The translations under genes were made by a program, and so were the position numbers. 64,000 nt of DNA from Variovorax dokdonensis. GTDB lineage: Bacteria > Pseudomonadota > Gammaproteobacteria > Burkholderiales > Burkholderiaceae_C. The notes below the pieces were generated by a model that made no database searches, was not told where the DNA came from, and saw only the letters and a program-made list of their open reading frames with translations. Positions 8,738 through 20,039 of this stretch are shown in pieces. The stretch covers positions 682,001 to 746,000 of the forward strand of contig NZ_JASZYV010000001.1 of NCBI RefSeq assembly GCF_030316895.1, written 5' to 3'. Within the stretch, counting starts at the first letter, position 1. Each line of letters opens with the position of its first letter.

Positions 8738-10597
8738 TTGGACCGTGCCGACTTCGTTCACCTCGTACGCCTGAGTGAGCACGACAGCGCCGATGACAGC
8801 GCTCGCTATCGCCGTGGCGTCGCCCTGTTTGCGGCGCTCGGTTACGCATGGGTGATTTCCTGCTTGGCGTTGGCCCTCGGCGTGCTTGCGTGGGTGGCGA
8901 TGCCGATGGGCTCGGCCCGCTTCAGTTTCGCGCGCGGATGGGCGGCAGTGTTTGCCCTCGGCCTGCTTTGGGCGACATTGCGTGCGCTGTGGGTGCGTTT
9001 TGATCCGCCGGAAGGGGTGCCGCTCAAGCGAGAAGACGCCCCGCGCTTGTTTGAGGCCTTGGACCGCATCCGCGAACGCATCGATGGCCCGCCGGTGCAT
9101 CACGTCTATCTTGACAATGACTTCAATGCCAGCATCCGCCAGGTGCCGCGCTTCGGGTTCCTGGGAGGCGCGGTCAATCACCTGAATATCGGCTTGCCGC
9201 TGTTGATGGCGCTCGATCGTCGGCGACTTCTGTCGGTCTTGGCTCACGAGTACGGCCACCTGCGCGGCAACCATGGCCGGCTGAGCGCATGGATCTATCG
9301 CACGCGCCTTTCCTGGCTCAAGCTGGACGAAAGCCTTCAGCGCAGCGAAGGCGTCATGGCGCTGGCATCACGCGCATTCTTTACCTGGTACTTCCCAAGA
9401 TTTGCGGCCAAGACCTTCGCATTGGCACGTCAGGACGAATATGAGGCGGACCGCGTTTCAGCTCGTCTTCTTGGAACGGGAGTTGCCGCGGCTGCGCTGA
9501 CAGAGATTGCGGTCAAGGGGCACTGGTATTCGGAACAGTTCTGGGCGACGCATTGGGCTCGCGCCGCCAACGAGCCTGAACCAGTGGGGCCCTTTGCCGG
9601 GCTGCTGGTTCAACTGCGCGCGGCGCCGGAAGCCGCTTTCGCCCGAGACGCGCTGCGCAAGGCCCTTCGCCAGGTGAGCGACGTCGACGACACGCATCCG
9701 GTCCTGCGGGACCGCCTGGAGGCCTTCGAGGAAAAAGCAGGCTTGCCCGAGTGGTCGGTCAAGCCTGCGCTCCATATGTTTGCCGACAAGGGGGAGAGGT
9801 GGATCAAGCACTTCGACCGCCAGTGGTGCACGGAGCACGCGAGCGACTGGCGCCAGCATTCCCAGCACTTGGCCAGGGTCCGAGAGCGCGTTCAGGCACT
9901 GGCCGAAAGCCAAGGTCGAAACAACGCGGACGAGATGGTCGAATGGGCGGATCTGCAGCGTCACCTCGACGTGAACGCGGACGTTCGCGATCGTTACGAG
10001 CGCGCCCTGGCACTCACGCCGGAGCACACCGGCGCGCTGCGCGGCTACGTGCAGATGCTGCCTCCGCTGGATCGCGCCTCACGCCTGCCTGTTCTGGAGC
10101 GTCTGCATGAGGCCGGTTCCGGAAGCCGGTGGTGGGCAGCGAAATCGGCGGTGGAGCTTCTGGAAAATCCTGAGTCCGGGCCGCATGACGAGGTCGCTCT
10201 GAAGCTGTGGCGTGGTCGTCTCAGAGACGCCGAAGAAGCTGAGCGGCGCGCGTGGGACGAGCTGACCGATACGCCCTTCTTCAGCCAGATTGCCCACCAC
10301 GACTTGAGCGATTTCGAGGCGGGAGAGCTGCGAGTCGACCTGGCGCGCTGCCAACCGGTCGCCCGGGCGTGGCTGGTCCGCAAGAACCTGCATGAGTTTC
10401 CCTGGCGCCGGGCGTATATCCTTTTTCTGGACCTGCCCACGCTCGCCGACGACGAGCGATATTCGCTGTGCCGTCACCTCGAGCAGACTTTGAGTCTTCC
10501 GGGCGTCGCGCTTGTCCTGTGGGCTGGAAATTCGCCCACGGCCCAGGACATCGAACGTCATGTGAAGCATCCGTTCTGGCAACGCAGCGCCCGCTGA
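8738..10597 (+). CDS. Membrane-anchored M48-family metallopeptidase with helical C-terminal region
   Basis: A 619-residue protein. Two hydrophobic segments lie at about residues 28-53 and 66-82, giving an inner-membrane anchor. The zinc motif HEYGHLRGNH is at 170-179 (HExxH: H170, E171, H174), and a probable third ligand is in RQDEYEADRVS (E234/E236), as in M48 peptidases. The C-terminal ~300 residues contain no transmembrane helix. They are rich in alpha-helical, repeat-like stretches (NADVRDRYERALALTPEHTGA resembles a TPR), so this may be a peptidase with a protein-interaction tail. The TTG start is the best available but uncertain. The substrate is unknown. Confidence 0.8.
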   Translation: MDRADFVHLVRLSEHDSADDSARYRRGVALFAALGYAWVISCLALALGVLAWVAMPMGSARFSFARGWAAVFALGLLWATLRALWVRFDPPEGVPLKREDAPRLFEALDRIRERIDGPPVHHVYLDNDFNASIRQVPRFGFLGGAVNHLNIGLPLLMALDRRRLLSVLAHEYGHLRGNHGRLSAWIYRTRLSWLKLDESLQRSEGVMALASRAFFTWYFPRFAAKTFALARQDEYEADRVSARLLGTGVAAAALTEIAVKGHWYSEQFWATHWARAANEPEPVGPFAGLLVQLRAAPEAAFARDALRKALRQVSDVDDTHPVLRDRLEAFEEKAGLPEWSVKPALHMFADKGERWIKHFDRQWCTEHASDWRQHSQHLARVRERVQALAESQGRNNADEMVEWADLQRHLDVNADVRDRYERALALTPEHTGALRGYVQMLPPLDRASRLPVLERLHEAGSGSRWWAAKSAVELLENPESGPHDEVALKLWRGRLRDAEEAERRAWDELTDTPFFSQIAHHDLSDFEAGELRVDLARCQPVARAWLVRKNLHEFPWRRAYILFLDLPTLADDERYSLCRHLEQTLSLPGVALVLWAGNSPTAQDIERHVKHPFWQRSAR

Positions 10598-10646
10598 TTT
10601 TGCGCGGGTCCCTCGCTGCCGAGCGCACGGATGGGACAATCGGGGA

Positions 10647-11918
10647 ATGCATCCCAGAGCTTTGTTGGACGCGACGGCGGAACTCGTCGGCCGCGTCTTG
10701 CGTCTTGACCATCCCGCCGACGCCATCGTTTCTCGACATTTTCGGGAGAACCGTTCACTCGGCCAGCGCGAGCGAGCAACGCTGGCAGAGACGACCTACA
10801 ACGTGCTGCGTCGCAAATTGCAGTTCGAGCACTTGGCTGCATCCGGATCGGGCCCGCGCGAGCGTCGGCTGGCGATCCTCGGCTTTCACGGTCCCCGCGA
10901 CTTCCTGCGAAGCGCGCTGACCGACACCGAGGCCGCCTGGCTTGCCGCCTGCGACTCGGTTCCGGCCAGCGACCTGATGGAGCGGCACCGGCACAACCTG
11001 CCCGAATGGCTGGCGGGCCCTTTGCGGGAGCAGCTCGGGGCCCAGTTCTGGCCCCTGGCCGAATCCCTTCTCCGGCCCGCACCTTTGGACCTGCGGATCA
11101 ATGCGCTGGCCGACAAGCGTGCCGACGTGCGCAAGGAGTTGGAATTGGCGGGCATCAAGTCCGTCCCGACTCCTCATTCGCCCTGGGGGCTACGGGTCGA
11201 CGGCAAACCGGCCCTTACGCGACTGGATGCTTTTTCAAGAGGCGCCATCGAGGTGCAGGACGAGGGTTCCCAACTGCTGGCGCTTCTGCTGGACGCCAAG
11301 CGCGGCGAGATGGTGGTGGACTTCTGTGCAGGCGCCGGCGGCAAGACCCTGGCCATCGGCGCCACGATGCGCAACACGGGCCGCCTCTATGCATTCGACG
11401 TCTCAGCACATCGCCTGGATGCCCTCAAGCCTCGGCTCGCGCGCAGCGGTCTGTCGAACGTGCACCCCGCCGCCATTGCGCATGAGCGAGATGAGCGCGT
11501 CAAGCGCCTGGCTGGAAAGATCGACCGGGTGCTGGTGGACGCTCCCTGCTCGGGCCTGGGGACGCTGCGGCGCAATCCTGACTTGAAATGGCGCCAGTCC
11601 CCCCAGGCCATCGAGGAATTGACGGCCAAGCAGGCGGCGATCCTTCAATCGGCGGCTCGCCTGGTCAAGCCGGGCGGGCGCTTGGTTTACGCCACCTGCA
11701 GCATCCTTGCGCAGGAGAACGAAGCAGTGGCCGAGGCCTTTGGTTCGGCGCATCCGGATTTCGAGCCGGCCGATGCGGGTGAAATCCTTGCGGGCCTCAA
11801 GGTGGAAGGCGCTACCGGCCTCGCCAGCGGTGGCGATTCTGGCCAGCGCTATCTGCGCCTGTGGCCGCATCAACACGACACGGATGGTTTTTTTGCGGCT
11901 GTCTGGAAACGTCGCTAG
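10647..11918 (+). CDS. RsmB/NOP-family rRNA (cytosine-5) methyltransferase
   Basis: A 423-residue SAM-dependent RNA methyltransferase. The SAM-binding motif is VDFCAGAGGKTLAI (about residues 231-244). DAPCSGLGTLRRNPDLKW holds the PC-type cysteine and YATCS the TC-type cysteine; the two act together in m5C transfer in this family. The N-terminal ~150 residues are helical and differ from the NusB-like domain of canonical RsmB. It is therefore best called an RsmB/NOP-family enzyme rather than RsmB itself. It begins 49 bases after the M48 gene on the same strand, so co-transcription is possible. Confidence 0.9.
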   Translation: MHPRALLDATAELVGRVLRLDHPADAIVSRHFRENRSLGQRERATLAETTYNVLRRKLQFEHLAASGSGPRERRLAILGFHGPRDFLRSALTDTEAAWLAACDSVPASDLMERHRHNLPEWLAGPLREQLGAQFWPLAESLLRPAPLDLRINALADKRADVRKELELAGIKSVPTPHSPWGLRVDGKPALTRLDAFSRGAIEVQDEGSQLLALLLDAKRGEMVVDFCAGAGGKTLAIGATMRNTGRLYAFDVSAHRLDALKPRLARSGLSNVHPAAIAHERDERVKRLAGKIDRVLVDAPCSGLGTLRRNPDLKWRQSPQAIEELTAKQAAILQSAARLVKPGGRLVYATCSILAQENEAVAEAFGSAHPDFEPADAGEILAGLKVEGATGLASGGDSGQRYLRLWPHQHDTDGFFAAVWKRR

Positions 11919-11959
11919 TTGACCCCAATTGTCCTAATCGGTCAGATTTAGACCTAGAT

Positions 11960-12012
11960 CCTTGAAAACCTTAAGGAAAATCAAGGGTTTTGATGAGGTG
12001 GGCCGGTAAAAT
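11960..12012 (+). promoter_or_regulatory. AT-rich upstream region of the desaturase with nested inverted repeat and -10-like hexamer
   Basis: In an otherwise GC-rich region, CCTTGA (11960-11965) and TCAAGG (11981-11986) flank an inner CCTTAAGG palindrome (11969-11976). A TAAAAT hexamer at 12007-12012 could be a -10 box 52 bases before the desaturase start, but no good -35 is seen at the proper distance. The nested symmetry suggests an operator for a regulator of desaturation; this is inference. Confidence 0.35.
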
Positions 12013-12063
12013 ACGCCTTTGAACGAACAGGCCGTCGTTTTGTGCGGCCATGGAGAACCCAAG

Positions 12064-13281
12064 TTGTTTTTCCCTGATTCCGCGGTCCTGAATTCGGCCG
12101 TCGACTGGCTGGCAAATGGCCTTTGGAACTTGAGCTGGTGGGAGATCGTGCTCTACACGCTCTTCACCACGCACATCACCATTGCCGCCGTTACCATCTT
12201 CCTGCACCGGACCCAGGCACACCGTGCCATGGATCTGGGGCCCATTCCGTCGCATTTCTTCCGATTCTGGCTGTGGATCGGTACCGGAATGGTGACTCGT
12301 GAATGGGTGGCCATCCATCGCAAGCACCACGCCAAGTGCGAAACCGAGGACGACCCGCACAGCCCGCAGACCCGCGGCATCGACACCGTGCTTTGGCGCG
12401 GTGCAGAGCTGTATCGCGCGGAAGCCAAGAACGCCGAGACCATCGCCAAGTTCAGCCATGGCGTGCCCAACGACTGGATCGAGCGAAACCTCTACAGCCG
12501 CTACAGCTGGCAGGGCGTGGGCCTCATGCTGATTCTGAACGTGGCACTGTTCGGCGCATTGGGCCTGACGGTTTGGGCTGTGCAAATGCTTTGGATTCCC
12601 ATCACCGCCGCCGGCATCATCAACGGGATCGGCCACTATTGGGGTTATCGCAATTTCGAGGCGCCCGACGCCAGCACCAACATTTCGCCCTGGGGCCTGA
12701 TCATCGGCGGCGAAGAACTTCACAACAACCACCACACCTATCCCACATCGGCCAAGTTCTCGGTCAAGAAGTACGAGTTCGATATCGGCTGGGTCTACAT
12801 CCGCGTTTTCGAGATGCTGGGCTGGGCCAAGGTCAAGAAGGTGCCGCCAAAGCTTCAGCTTGGCGCGATCCAGCCCGTGCCGGACGAGAAGACGCTCGAA
12901 GCCGTGATCGCCAATCGCTACGAGGTGATGGCCCGCTACGCTCGTGGAATGCGGCACGCCTGCAAGGCTGAAATCGAGCAACTCAAGTCCAAGGGTGCCG
13001 ATCTTTCGCTGTTGCAGGGTGCCAAGCGCTGGTTGCATCGCGACGACGACAAGGTTCCGGCTGCTGCTCGCCAAACCCTGGTGGAGGCGCGGGCGGCCCA
13101 CCCCGTGCTCGACAAGATGTTCACCATGCGTGAAGAGCTTCGTCAGATGTGGCTCAATACCTCCCAATCGCGCGAGCAACTGGCGGCCGACTTGGCGGCG
13201 TGGTGCCATCGCGCCGAAGCCAGCGGCATCGCGGCCTTGCAGGAGTTCTCGGTTCGCCTTCGCTCCGCACGCATGGCCTGA
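12064..13281 (+). CDS. Acyl-lipid/acyl-CoA fatty-acid desaturase
   Basis: A 405-residue membrane di-iron desaturase that introduces a double bond into fatty acyl chains. All three histidine boxes are present: HRTQAH, HRKHH and HNNHH. Hydrophobic segments flank them, including WEIVLYTLFTTHITIAAVTI near the N-terminus. The ~150 residues after the catalytic domain are hydrophilic and helical, longer than in minimal desaturases. I chose the TTG at 12064 (MFFPDSAVLNSAVDW), preceded by GGAG at 8 bases. A TTG at 12019 is also in frame but lacks a ribosome-binding site. It is followed by an intrinsic terminator at 13322. Confidence 0.9.
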   Translation: MFFPDSAVLNSAVDWLANGLWNLSWWEIVLYTLFTTHITIAAVTIFLHRTQAHRAMDLGPIPSHFFRFWLWIGTGMVTREWVAIHRKHHAKCETEDDPHSPQTRGIDTVLWRGAELYRAEAKNAETIAKFSHGVPNDWIERNLYSRYSWQGVGLMLILNVALFGALGLTVWAVQMLWIPITAAGIINGIGHYWGYRNFEAPDASTNISPWGLIIGGEELHNNHHTYPTSAKFSVKKYEFDIGWVYIRVFEMLGWAKVKKVPPKLQLGAIQPVPDEKTLEAVIANRYEVMARYARGMRHACKAEIEQLKSKGADLSLLQGAKRWLHRDDDKVPAAARQTLVEARAAHPVLDKMFTMREELRQMWLNTSQSREQLAADLAAWCHRAEASGIAALQEFSVRLRSARMA

Positions 13282-13321
13282 TTGGACGGCACCAAGGCAA
13301 CTTGCCGCGACACGAAACAGA

Positions 13322-13347
13322 GCCGCCCTCGGGCGGCTTTTCTTTTT
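13322..13347 (+). terminator. Intrinsic terminator of the desaturase gene
   Basis: GCCGCC / GGCGGC stem with a 4-base loop, followed by TTTTCTTTTT, 40 bases after the desaturase stop codon. Confidence 0.85.
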
Positions 13348-13454
13348 CCTGAAGGGCGAGGGGTGAACTCCCATACACATCGGCCTATGCAAGGGCGCTG
13401 CCCGACCATCGGCATCATTGCTTGCGCCAACACGTGCCACGCTCGCGTCCATGA

Positions 13455-13494
13455 AAAAAGCCCGTCAGGTCCGAGGACCTTGACGGGCTTTTGA
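13455..13494 (-). terminator. Intrinsic terminator of the rpmB-rpmG transcript
   Basis: A long hairpin with arms 13460-13472 and 13475-13488 (one bulge) is followed on the minus strand by TTTTTT. It lies 46 bases past the rpmG stop. The plus strand also has TTTT after the hairpin, so it may act in both directions. Confidence 0.85.
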
Positions 13495-13539
13495 GCTTGC
13501 TTGTCGAAGCCTGACGCTGCGCGCCAGACAAGCGCCGAA

Positions 13540-13713
13540 TTACTTCAGCTTGATTTCCTTGTATTCGACGTGCTTGCGTGCCTTCGGGTCGAACTTCATG
13601 ATCGACATCTTTTCAGGCATCGTCTTCTTGTTCTTGCTGGTCGTGTAGAAGTGGCCGGTACCCGCAGTGGATTCCAGCTTGATCTTTTCGCGTCCGCCTT
13701 TGCTCGTGGCCAT
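13540..13713 (-). CDS. rpmG: 50S ribosomal protein L33
   Basis: A 57-residue basic ribosomal protein beginning [16 protein letters not shown] and ending YKEIKLK. It is the zinc-free form, lacking the two CxxC pairs of C+ paralogues. It follows rpmB by 25 bases on the same strand, the conserved rpmB-rpmG pair, and is closed by a strong terminator. Confidence 0.97.
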   Translation of the reverse strand: MATSKGGREKIKLESTAGTGHFYTTSKNKKTMPEKMSIMKFDPKARKHVEYKEIKLK

Positions 13714-13738
13714 GGTTGCGCTCCTTAACTAGTCGTGG

Positions 13739-13972
13739 TCAGGCTTGGCCGCGCGCACGCAGGTCGGCGAGCACGGCGTCGATGCCATTCTTGTCGATCA
13801 GGCGCAGGGCTGCGCTCGAAACGCGCAGGCGCACCCAGCGGTTTTCGCTTTCGACCCAGAAACGGCGGTATTGCAGGTTCGGCATGAACCGGCGCTTTGT
13901 CTTGTTGTTGGCGTGGGAGACGTTGTTCCCGACCATCGGGCCTTTGCCCGTGACTTCACATACGCGTGCCAT
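13739..13972 (-). CDS. rpmB: 50S ribosomal protein L28
   Basis: A 77-residue ribosomal protein with the family N-terminus [20 protein letters not shown] and the [15 protein letters not shown] region. It is first in the rpmB-rpmG operon. A perfect TATAAT lies about 175 bases upstream, so the transcript appears to carry a long leader. Confidence 0.97.
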   Translation of the reverse strand: MARVCEVTGKGPMVGNNVSHANNKTKRRFMPNLQYRRFWVESENRWVRLRVSSAALRLIDKNGIDAVLADLRARGQA

Positions 13973-14050
13973 GTGGACACTCTTTCCTTAGAACAGCTGG
14001 CACCGGGCGCTGATTCGCATTGAAGGCGGCCGGTGGGTTGCAGCTTGACC

Positions 14051-14132
14051 TCGCCAAATTGAGCCGGGGTGGCGGGTTCCCCATCAATGCCGCCCTTCGA
14101 TCAACGAACTCCCAAGGAAGGTCGCCAAATTG
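14051..14132. repeat. Direct 11-base repeat inside the rpmB leader
   Basis: TCGCCAAATTG occurs at 14051-14061 and again at 14122-14132. Both copies lie within the presumed rpmB leader, in the same orientation and 71 bases apart. Confidence 0.5.
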
Positions 14133-14146
14133 CAGCAAAGCCAAGC

Positions 14147-14152
14147 ATTATA
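14147..14152 (-). promoter_or_regulatory. -10 box of the rpmB-rpmG promoter
   Basis: On the minus strand the sequence reads GGGCTATAATGC, a perfect sigma-70 -10 hexamer. It is just past the trxB stop codon and in the correct orientation for rpmB. The -35 region is not consensus. Transcription from here would give a leader of about 165 nucleotides. Confidence 0.6.
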
Positions 14153-14190
14153 GCCCGAAGCTCGCTGGCGCGGCGAATCGGCGGGTGGCG

Positions 14191-15995
<1,805 letters not shown>

Positions 15996-16249
15996 CTTGC
16001 CTGCTTGCGACGTACTGGCGCCACGGCAAGTCGTCTGCGACGGGGTCGGCGATGCCTTGCGTTGCCCAATTTGTGACAATGGGACCTTCGAGCCTCGATG
16101 GGCCCCTTCAATCTGATGGCGGGGCTCTGTTGTGCCGCCTCGGTGGCGTGTTGCCGTCGCCCCAATGAATTCAACGCTGCCCGTTTTGTGTATTTGCCGC
16201 CCTCCATGGGGCCGCTCGCCTGCCGGCCCCGTCCGGCGGGAGGCCTGAC

Positions 16250-18652
16250 TTGTCCTATTCGCTGAACACACTCAATTCCGCCAACGCCGCGCAGCCTGTC
16301 CGCTCGCGCGCCTTGCGCTTCGCTCATGAGATCACGCTGATCGTCAGCTTCGTGCTGCTGCTGTTCTGGCTGATGGCCATGCTCAGCTACACGCCGTCGG
16401 ATTCCGCGTGGTCCACCTCGGGCAGCGGTGGCGAAGTCAAGAACTGGGCGGGCCGCCTGGGTGCCTGGCTGGCCGATGGCAGTTACTTTCTTGCCGGGTA
16501 TTCGGTTTGGTGGTGTCTGGCGGCGGGCTGGCGGGTTTGGCTCGCTTCCCTGGCCGGTTGGCTGCGCGGCGCAGAAGGCTCGGGCAGCGGCGATGGCCAG
16601 CCATCGGCCACCACGGGACGCTTCAATCGCAGTCGACTGGCATTCTGGGGCGGCCTGATCTTGCTGCTGTGCGCCAGCGTCGTGCTCGAATGGTCGCGCC
16701 TGTACCGGCTCGAGTCGCATCTGCCGGGGCATGGCGGTGGCGTGCTGGGCTATCTGGTAGGGCCGGCCAGCGTCCGCTGGCTGGGATTCACCGGCTCCGC
16801 GCTGGTCGCCATTGCCGCCGGCGTGATCGGCTCGGCCCTGGTCTTTCGCTTTTCCTGGGCCCACATCGCCGAGCGGATCGGCTCGCGGCTTTACTCGTTG
16901 TTCGAGCGACGTCGCGAAAAGCGCGAACTGGCGCAGGACATCGCCCTGGGCAAGCAAGCCGCGCGCGAACGTGCACTGGAAGAAGAGTCCATCCTCGGGG
17001 ATCGCGAAAGCCAAGTGCTCGAGTCGCCGGACGAAGAGTTGCGCGTCGAGCCCACGGCAAAGCGGCGCCCCGCAGCGCCGCCGGTTCAGATCGAGCCCGC
17101 GATGACCGAAGTGCCCAAGAGCGACCGCGTGGTCAAGGAACGCCAGAAGCCGCTCTTCCGCGAACTGCCGGACAGCAAGCTGCCGCAGGTCGACTTGCTC
17201 GACGCGGCGCCGGGCCGCCAGGAAACCGTGTCGTCCGACACGCTGGAAATGACCAGCCGCCTGATCGAGAAGAAGCTCAAGGACTTCGGCGTCGAAGTGC
17301 GGGTGGTGCTGGCCTCGCCGGGCCCGGTCATCACGCGCTACGAAATCGAGCCTGCCACTGGCGTGAAGGGCTCGCAGGTGGTCAACCTCGCCAAGGACCT
17401 GGCGCGCTCGTTGTCGCTCGTTTCCATCCGCGTGATCGAGACCATCCCGGGCAAGAACTACATGGCGCTGGAGCTGCCCAACGCCAAGCGCCAATCGATT
17501 CGGCTGTCGGAAATCCTCGGCTCGCAGGTCTACAACGAAGCCAAGTCCATGCTCACCATGGGGCTGGGCAAGGACATCGTCGGCAACCCGGTGGTGGCTG
17601 ATCTGGCCAAGATGCCGCACGTGCTGGTGGCCGGCACGACGGGTTCGGGCAAGTCGGTGGGCATCAACGCGATGATCCTGTCGCTGCTCTACAAGGCTGA
17701 GGCGAATGACGTCCGGCTGCTGATGATCGACCCGAAGATGCTGGAAATGTCGGTCTACGAAGGCATTCCCCACCTGTTGGCTCCGGTCGTCACCGACATG
17801 CGGCAAGCGGCGCACGGGCTGAACTGGTGCGTCGCCGAAATGGAGCGTCGCTACAAGCTGATGAGCAAGCTGGGCGTGCGCAACCTCGCGGGCTACAACA
17901 CCAAGATCGACGACGCCAAGGCCAGGGGTGAATTCATCTACAACCCCTTCAGCCTGACTCCGGACGATCCGGAGCCGCTCAAGCGCGAGCCGCACATCGT
18001 GGTGGTCATCGATGAGCTGGCCGACCTGATGATGGTGGTGGGCAAGAAGATCGAAGAACTGATTGCCCGCCTGGCCCAGAAGGCGCGCGCCGCCGGCATC
18101 CACCTGATCCTGGCGACCCAGCGGCCCAGCGTGGACGTGATCACCGGCCTGATCAAGGCCAACATCCCGACGCGCATCGCCTTCCAGGTCTCGAGCAAGA
18201 TCGACAGCCGCACCATCCTCGACCAGATGGGCGCAGAGGCGCTGCTCGGCATGGGCGACATGCTCTACATGGCCAGCGGTACCGGACTGCCGGTTCGGGT
18301 CCACGGCGCTTTCGTCTCTGATGACGAGGTGCATCGGGTGGTCGCGTATCTCAAGTCACAGGGCGAGCCCGACTACATCGACGGCGTGCTCGAAGGGGGA
18401 ACCGTCGACGGCGACGGTGATCTCACTGGCGAGGGCGGCGACAGCGGCGGCGAAAAGGATCCGATGTACGACCAGGCGGTCGAGGTCGTCCTCAAGCACC
18501 GCAAAGCCAGCATCTCGCTGGTGCAGCGCCACCTGAAGATTGGCTACAACCGCGCGGCGCGGCTGGTCGAGGACATGGAAACGGCCGGGCTGGTCAGTGC
18601 CATGAGCACCAGCGGCCAGCGAGAGATCCTCGTTCCCGCACGTTCCGAATAA
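16250..18652 (+). CDS. ftsK: DNA translocase FtsK
   Basis: An 800-residue septal ATPase that pumps chromosomal DNA and activates XerCD recombination at dif. Hydrophobic membrane segments occupy about residues 28-215. A short proline/glutamate-rich linker follows. The RecA-like motor has Walker A GTTGSGKS (about 462-469) and Walker [11 protein letters not shown], and the C-terminal winged-helix gamma domain begins near YDQAVEVVL. The TTG start is supported by GGGAGG 8 bases upstream. It is shorter than E. coli FtsK (1329 residues), mainly in the linker, as in other betaproteobacteria. lolA follows after 10 bases. Confidence 0.96.
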   Translation: MSYSLNTLNSANAAQPVRSRALRFAHEITLIVSFVLLLFWLMAMLSYTPSDSAWSTSGSGGEVKNWAGRLGAWLADGSYFLAGYSVWWCLAAGWRVWLASLAGWLRGAEGSGSGDGQPSATTGRFNRSRLAFWGGLILLLCASVVLEWSRLYRLESHLPGHGGGVLGYLVGPASVRWLGFTGSALVAIAAGVIGSALVFRFSWAHIAERIGSRLYSLFERRREKRELAQDIALGKQAARERALEEESILGDRESQVLESPDEELRVEPTAKRRPAAPPVQIEPAMTEVPKSDRVVKERQKPLFRELPDSKLPQVDLLDAAPGRQETVSSDTLEMTSRLIEKKLKDFGVEVRVVLASPGPVITRYEIEPATGVKGSQVVNLAKDLARSLSLVSIRVIETIPGKNYMALELPNAKRQSIRLSEILGSQVYNEAKSMLTMGLGKDIVGNPVVADLAKMPHVLVAGTTGSGKSVGINAMILSLLYKAEANDVRLLMIDPKMLEMSVYEGIPHLLAPVVTDMRQAAHGLNWCVAEMERRYKLMSKLGVRNLAGYNTKIDDAKARGEFIYNPFSLTPDDPEPLKREPHIVVVIDELADLMMVVGKKIEELIARLAQKARAAGIHLILATQRPSVDVITGLIKANIPTRIAFQVSSKIDSRTILDQMGAEALLGMGDMLYMASGTGLPVRVHGAFVSDDEVHRVVAYLKSQGEPDYIDGVLEGGTVDGDGDLTGEGGDSGGEKDPMYDQAVEVVLKHRKASISLVQRHLKIGYNRAARLVEDMETAGLVSAMSTSGQREILVPARSE

Positions 18653-18662
18653 GGCAGAAAAG

Positions 18663-19307
18663 ATGATCATTCGCGCGCCGCGCATTGCGGCTCTCTTGTT
18701 GGCACTGGCTGCGGCCGGTACGGCCTGGGCGGACGGCATGTCGAGCCTGGAGGGCTTCGTGAAAGGTGTGCGTTCAGGGCGCGCGCAGTTCACGCAGACC
18801 GTCACGCCGCCGCCCAAGGACGGGCAGGCGCAGCGCGATCGGGTCTCGACCGGCACCTTCGAGTTCCAGCGGCCAGGCAGATTCAAGTTCGACTACAAGA
18901 AGCCCTTTGCCCAGACCATCGTGGCCGACGGCAAGACCCTCTGGCTGTACGACGCGGACCTCAATCAGGTGACGCAGCGCAGCCAGGCACAGGCGCTCGG
19001 TTCCACCCCGGCGGCTTTGATCGCGTCCGCGGCCGACCTCAAGGCATTGCAGAGCGACTTCAACCTCGAGGCCCAGCCGGAGCGCGATGGCCTGCAATGG
19101 GTAAAGGCAACGCCGCGCAACAAGGATGGGCAACTGCAGTTCGTGCAGATCGGCTTCAAGGGCGAGTCACTGGCCGCTCTGGAGATCCTCGACAGCTTCG
19201 GACAGCGCTCGGTGCTGAAGTTCGATCAGGTGCAGGTCAATCCGACGCTCGCGGAGGGCGCCTTCCGCTTTCAGCCGCCGGCCGGCGCAGACGTCGTCAA
19301 GCAATAG
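18663..19307 (+). CDS. lolA: Outer-membrane lipoprotein carrier protein
   Basis: A 214-residue periplasmic chaperone that ferries lipoproteins from LolCDE to LolB. A signal peptide (positively charged MIIRAPR, hydrophobic core, AWA-D cleavage near residue 22) is followed by the LolA beta-barrel-like domain, with TGTFEFQRPGRFKFDY and DGKTLWLYDADLNQV. It is co-transcribed with ftsK (10-base gap), a conserved arrangement in proteobacteria. Confidence 0.95.
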   Translation: MIIRAPRIAALLLALAAAGTAWADGMSSLEGFVKGVRSGRAQFTQTVTPPPKDGQAQRDRVSTGTFEFQRPGRFKFDYKKPFAQTIVADGKTLWLYDADLNQVTQRSQAQALGSTPAALIASAADLKALQSDFNLEAQPERDGLQWVKATPRNKDGQLQFVQIGFKGESLAALEILDSFGQRSVLKFDQVQVNPTLAEGAFRFQPPAGADVVKQ

Positions 19308-19322
19308 CGGGCAGTTCCCGAT

Positions 19323-19988
19323 TCAGGCACCTGCGCCCGGTCCTTGGGCGCGCTCGAATCGCAGGTGGACGACCTTGGACGTGGTGACGGTCCGTGTCAG
19401 CTGCAGGCCATGCATTTGGCTGCCGACGCCGTCGAACAATCGCTCGCCGTCACCCAGGAGGATCGGCGCGAGGTTGATGTCCATGCAGTCCACGCGGCCG
19501 GTGGACAGGCATTGCTGGGCTGTCTTGGCGCCGCCGCCCACCAGCACGTCCAGGCCGCCGGCCGCGGCCTTGGCACGTTCCACTGCCGCCGACAGTCCGT
19601 CGGTCACGAAATAGAAGGTGGTGCCCCCGTGCAGGGCCAAGGGCGGTCTCGCGTGATGCGTCAATACGAAGACGGGGTGATGAAATGGCGGGTTGTCCCC
19701 CCACCAGCCGTTCCATGGGTCTTCCACGTTCCATGAGCCGGGTGGCCCGCCGAACATGTGGCGGCCCATCAGAGACGCACCGACACCGCCCAACTGCTCC
19801 TCGATGATCGCGCTGCTCTCATTGACGATGCCGCCTTCCAGCCCCAGGTGGCGGCGGAAGGCCAAGGTCTCGAACGCCCAGTCGTGCAGGCGTTCGCCAC
19901 CGATGCCCAGTGGATGCTGGAGTCCTTGCTGCGGCCCGGCGACGAAGCCGTCCAGCGACATCGAGATGCGAAAGCGAAGGCGAGGCAT
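19323..19988 (-). CDS. RibD C-terminal / dihydrofolate-reductase-like protein
   Basis: A 221-residue protein of the DHFR-like RibD C-terminal family. MSLDGFVAGP near the N-terminus, SLMGRHMFGG in the middle and DVLVGGGAKTAQQ for the nucleotide-binding region are typical. Such stand-alone proteins are presumed NAD(P)H-dependent reductases, but physiological substrates are generally unknown. It lies between lolA and rarA on the opposite strand, ending 15 bases from the lolA stop, and interrupts the common ftsK-lolA-rarA order. An AGGAG site precedes the ATG. Confidence 0.85.
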   Translation of the reverse strand: MPRLRFRISMSLDGFVAGPQQGLQHPLGIGGERLHDWAFETLAFRRHLGLEGGIVNESSAIIEEQLGGVGASLMGRHMFGGPPGSWNVEDPWNGWWGDNPPFHHPVFVLTHHARPPLALHGGTTFYFVTDGLSAAVERAKAAAGGLDVLVGGGAKTAQQCLSTGRVDCMDINLAPILLGDGERLFDGVGSQMHGLQLTRTVTTSKVVHLRFERAQGPGAGA

Positions 19989-20015
19989 CGGCAGGCTCCT
20001 GCGGTGGCCGATAGC

Positions 20016-20039
20016 GGCGGTGGCGGTGGCGGTGGCGGA
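20016..20039. repeat. Short GGCGGT hexamer tandem repeat
   Basis: Three GGCGGT units and a variant GGCGGA occupy the region 28-51 bases upstream of the RibD-like gene start. The G-rich strand could form a two-layer quadruplex, and copy-number slippage could change promoter spacing. Confidence 0.5.
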
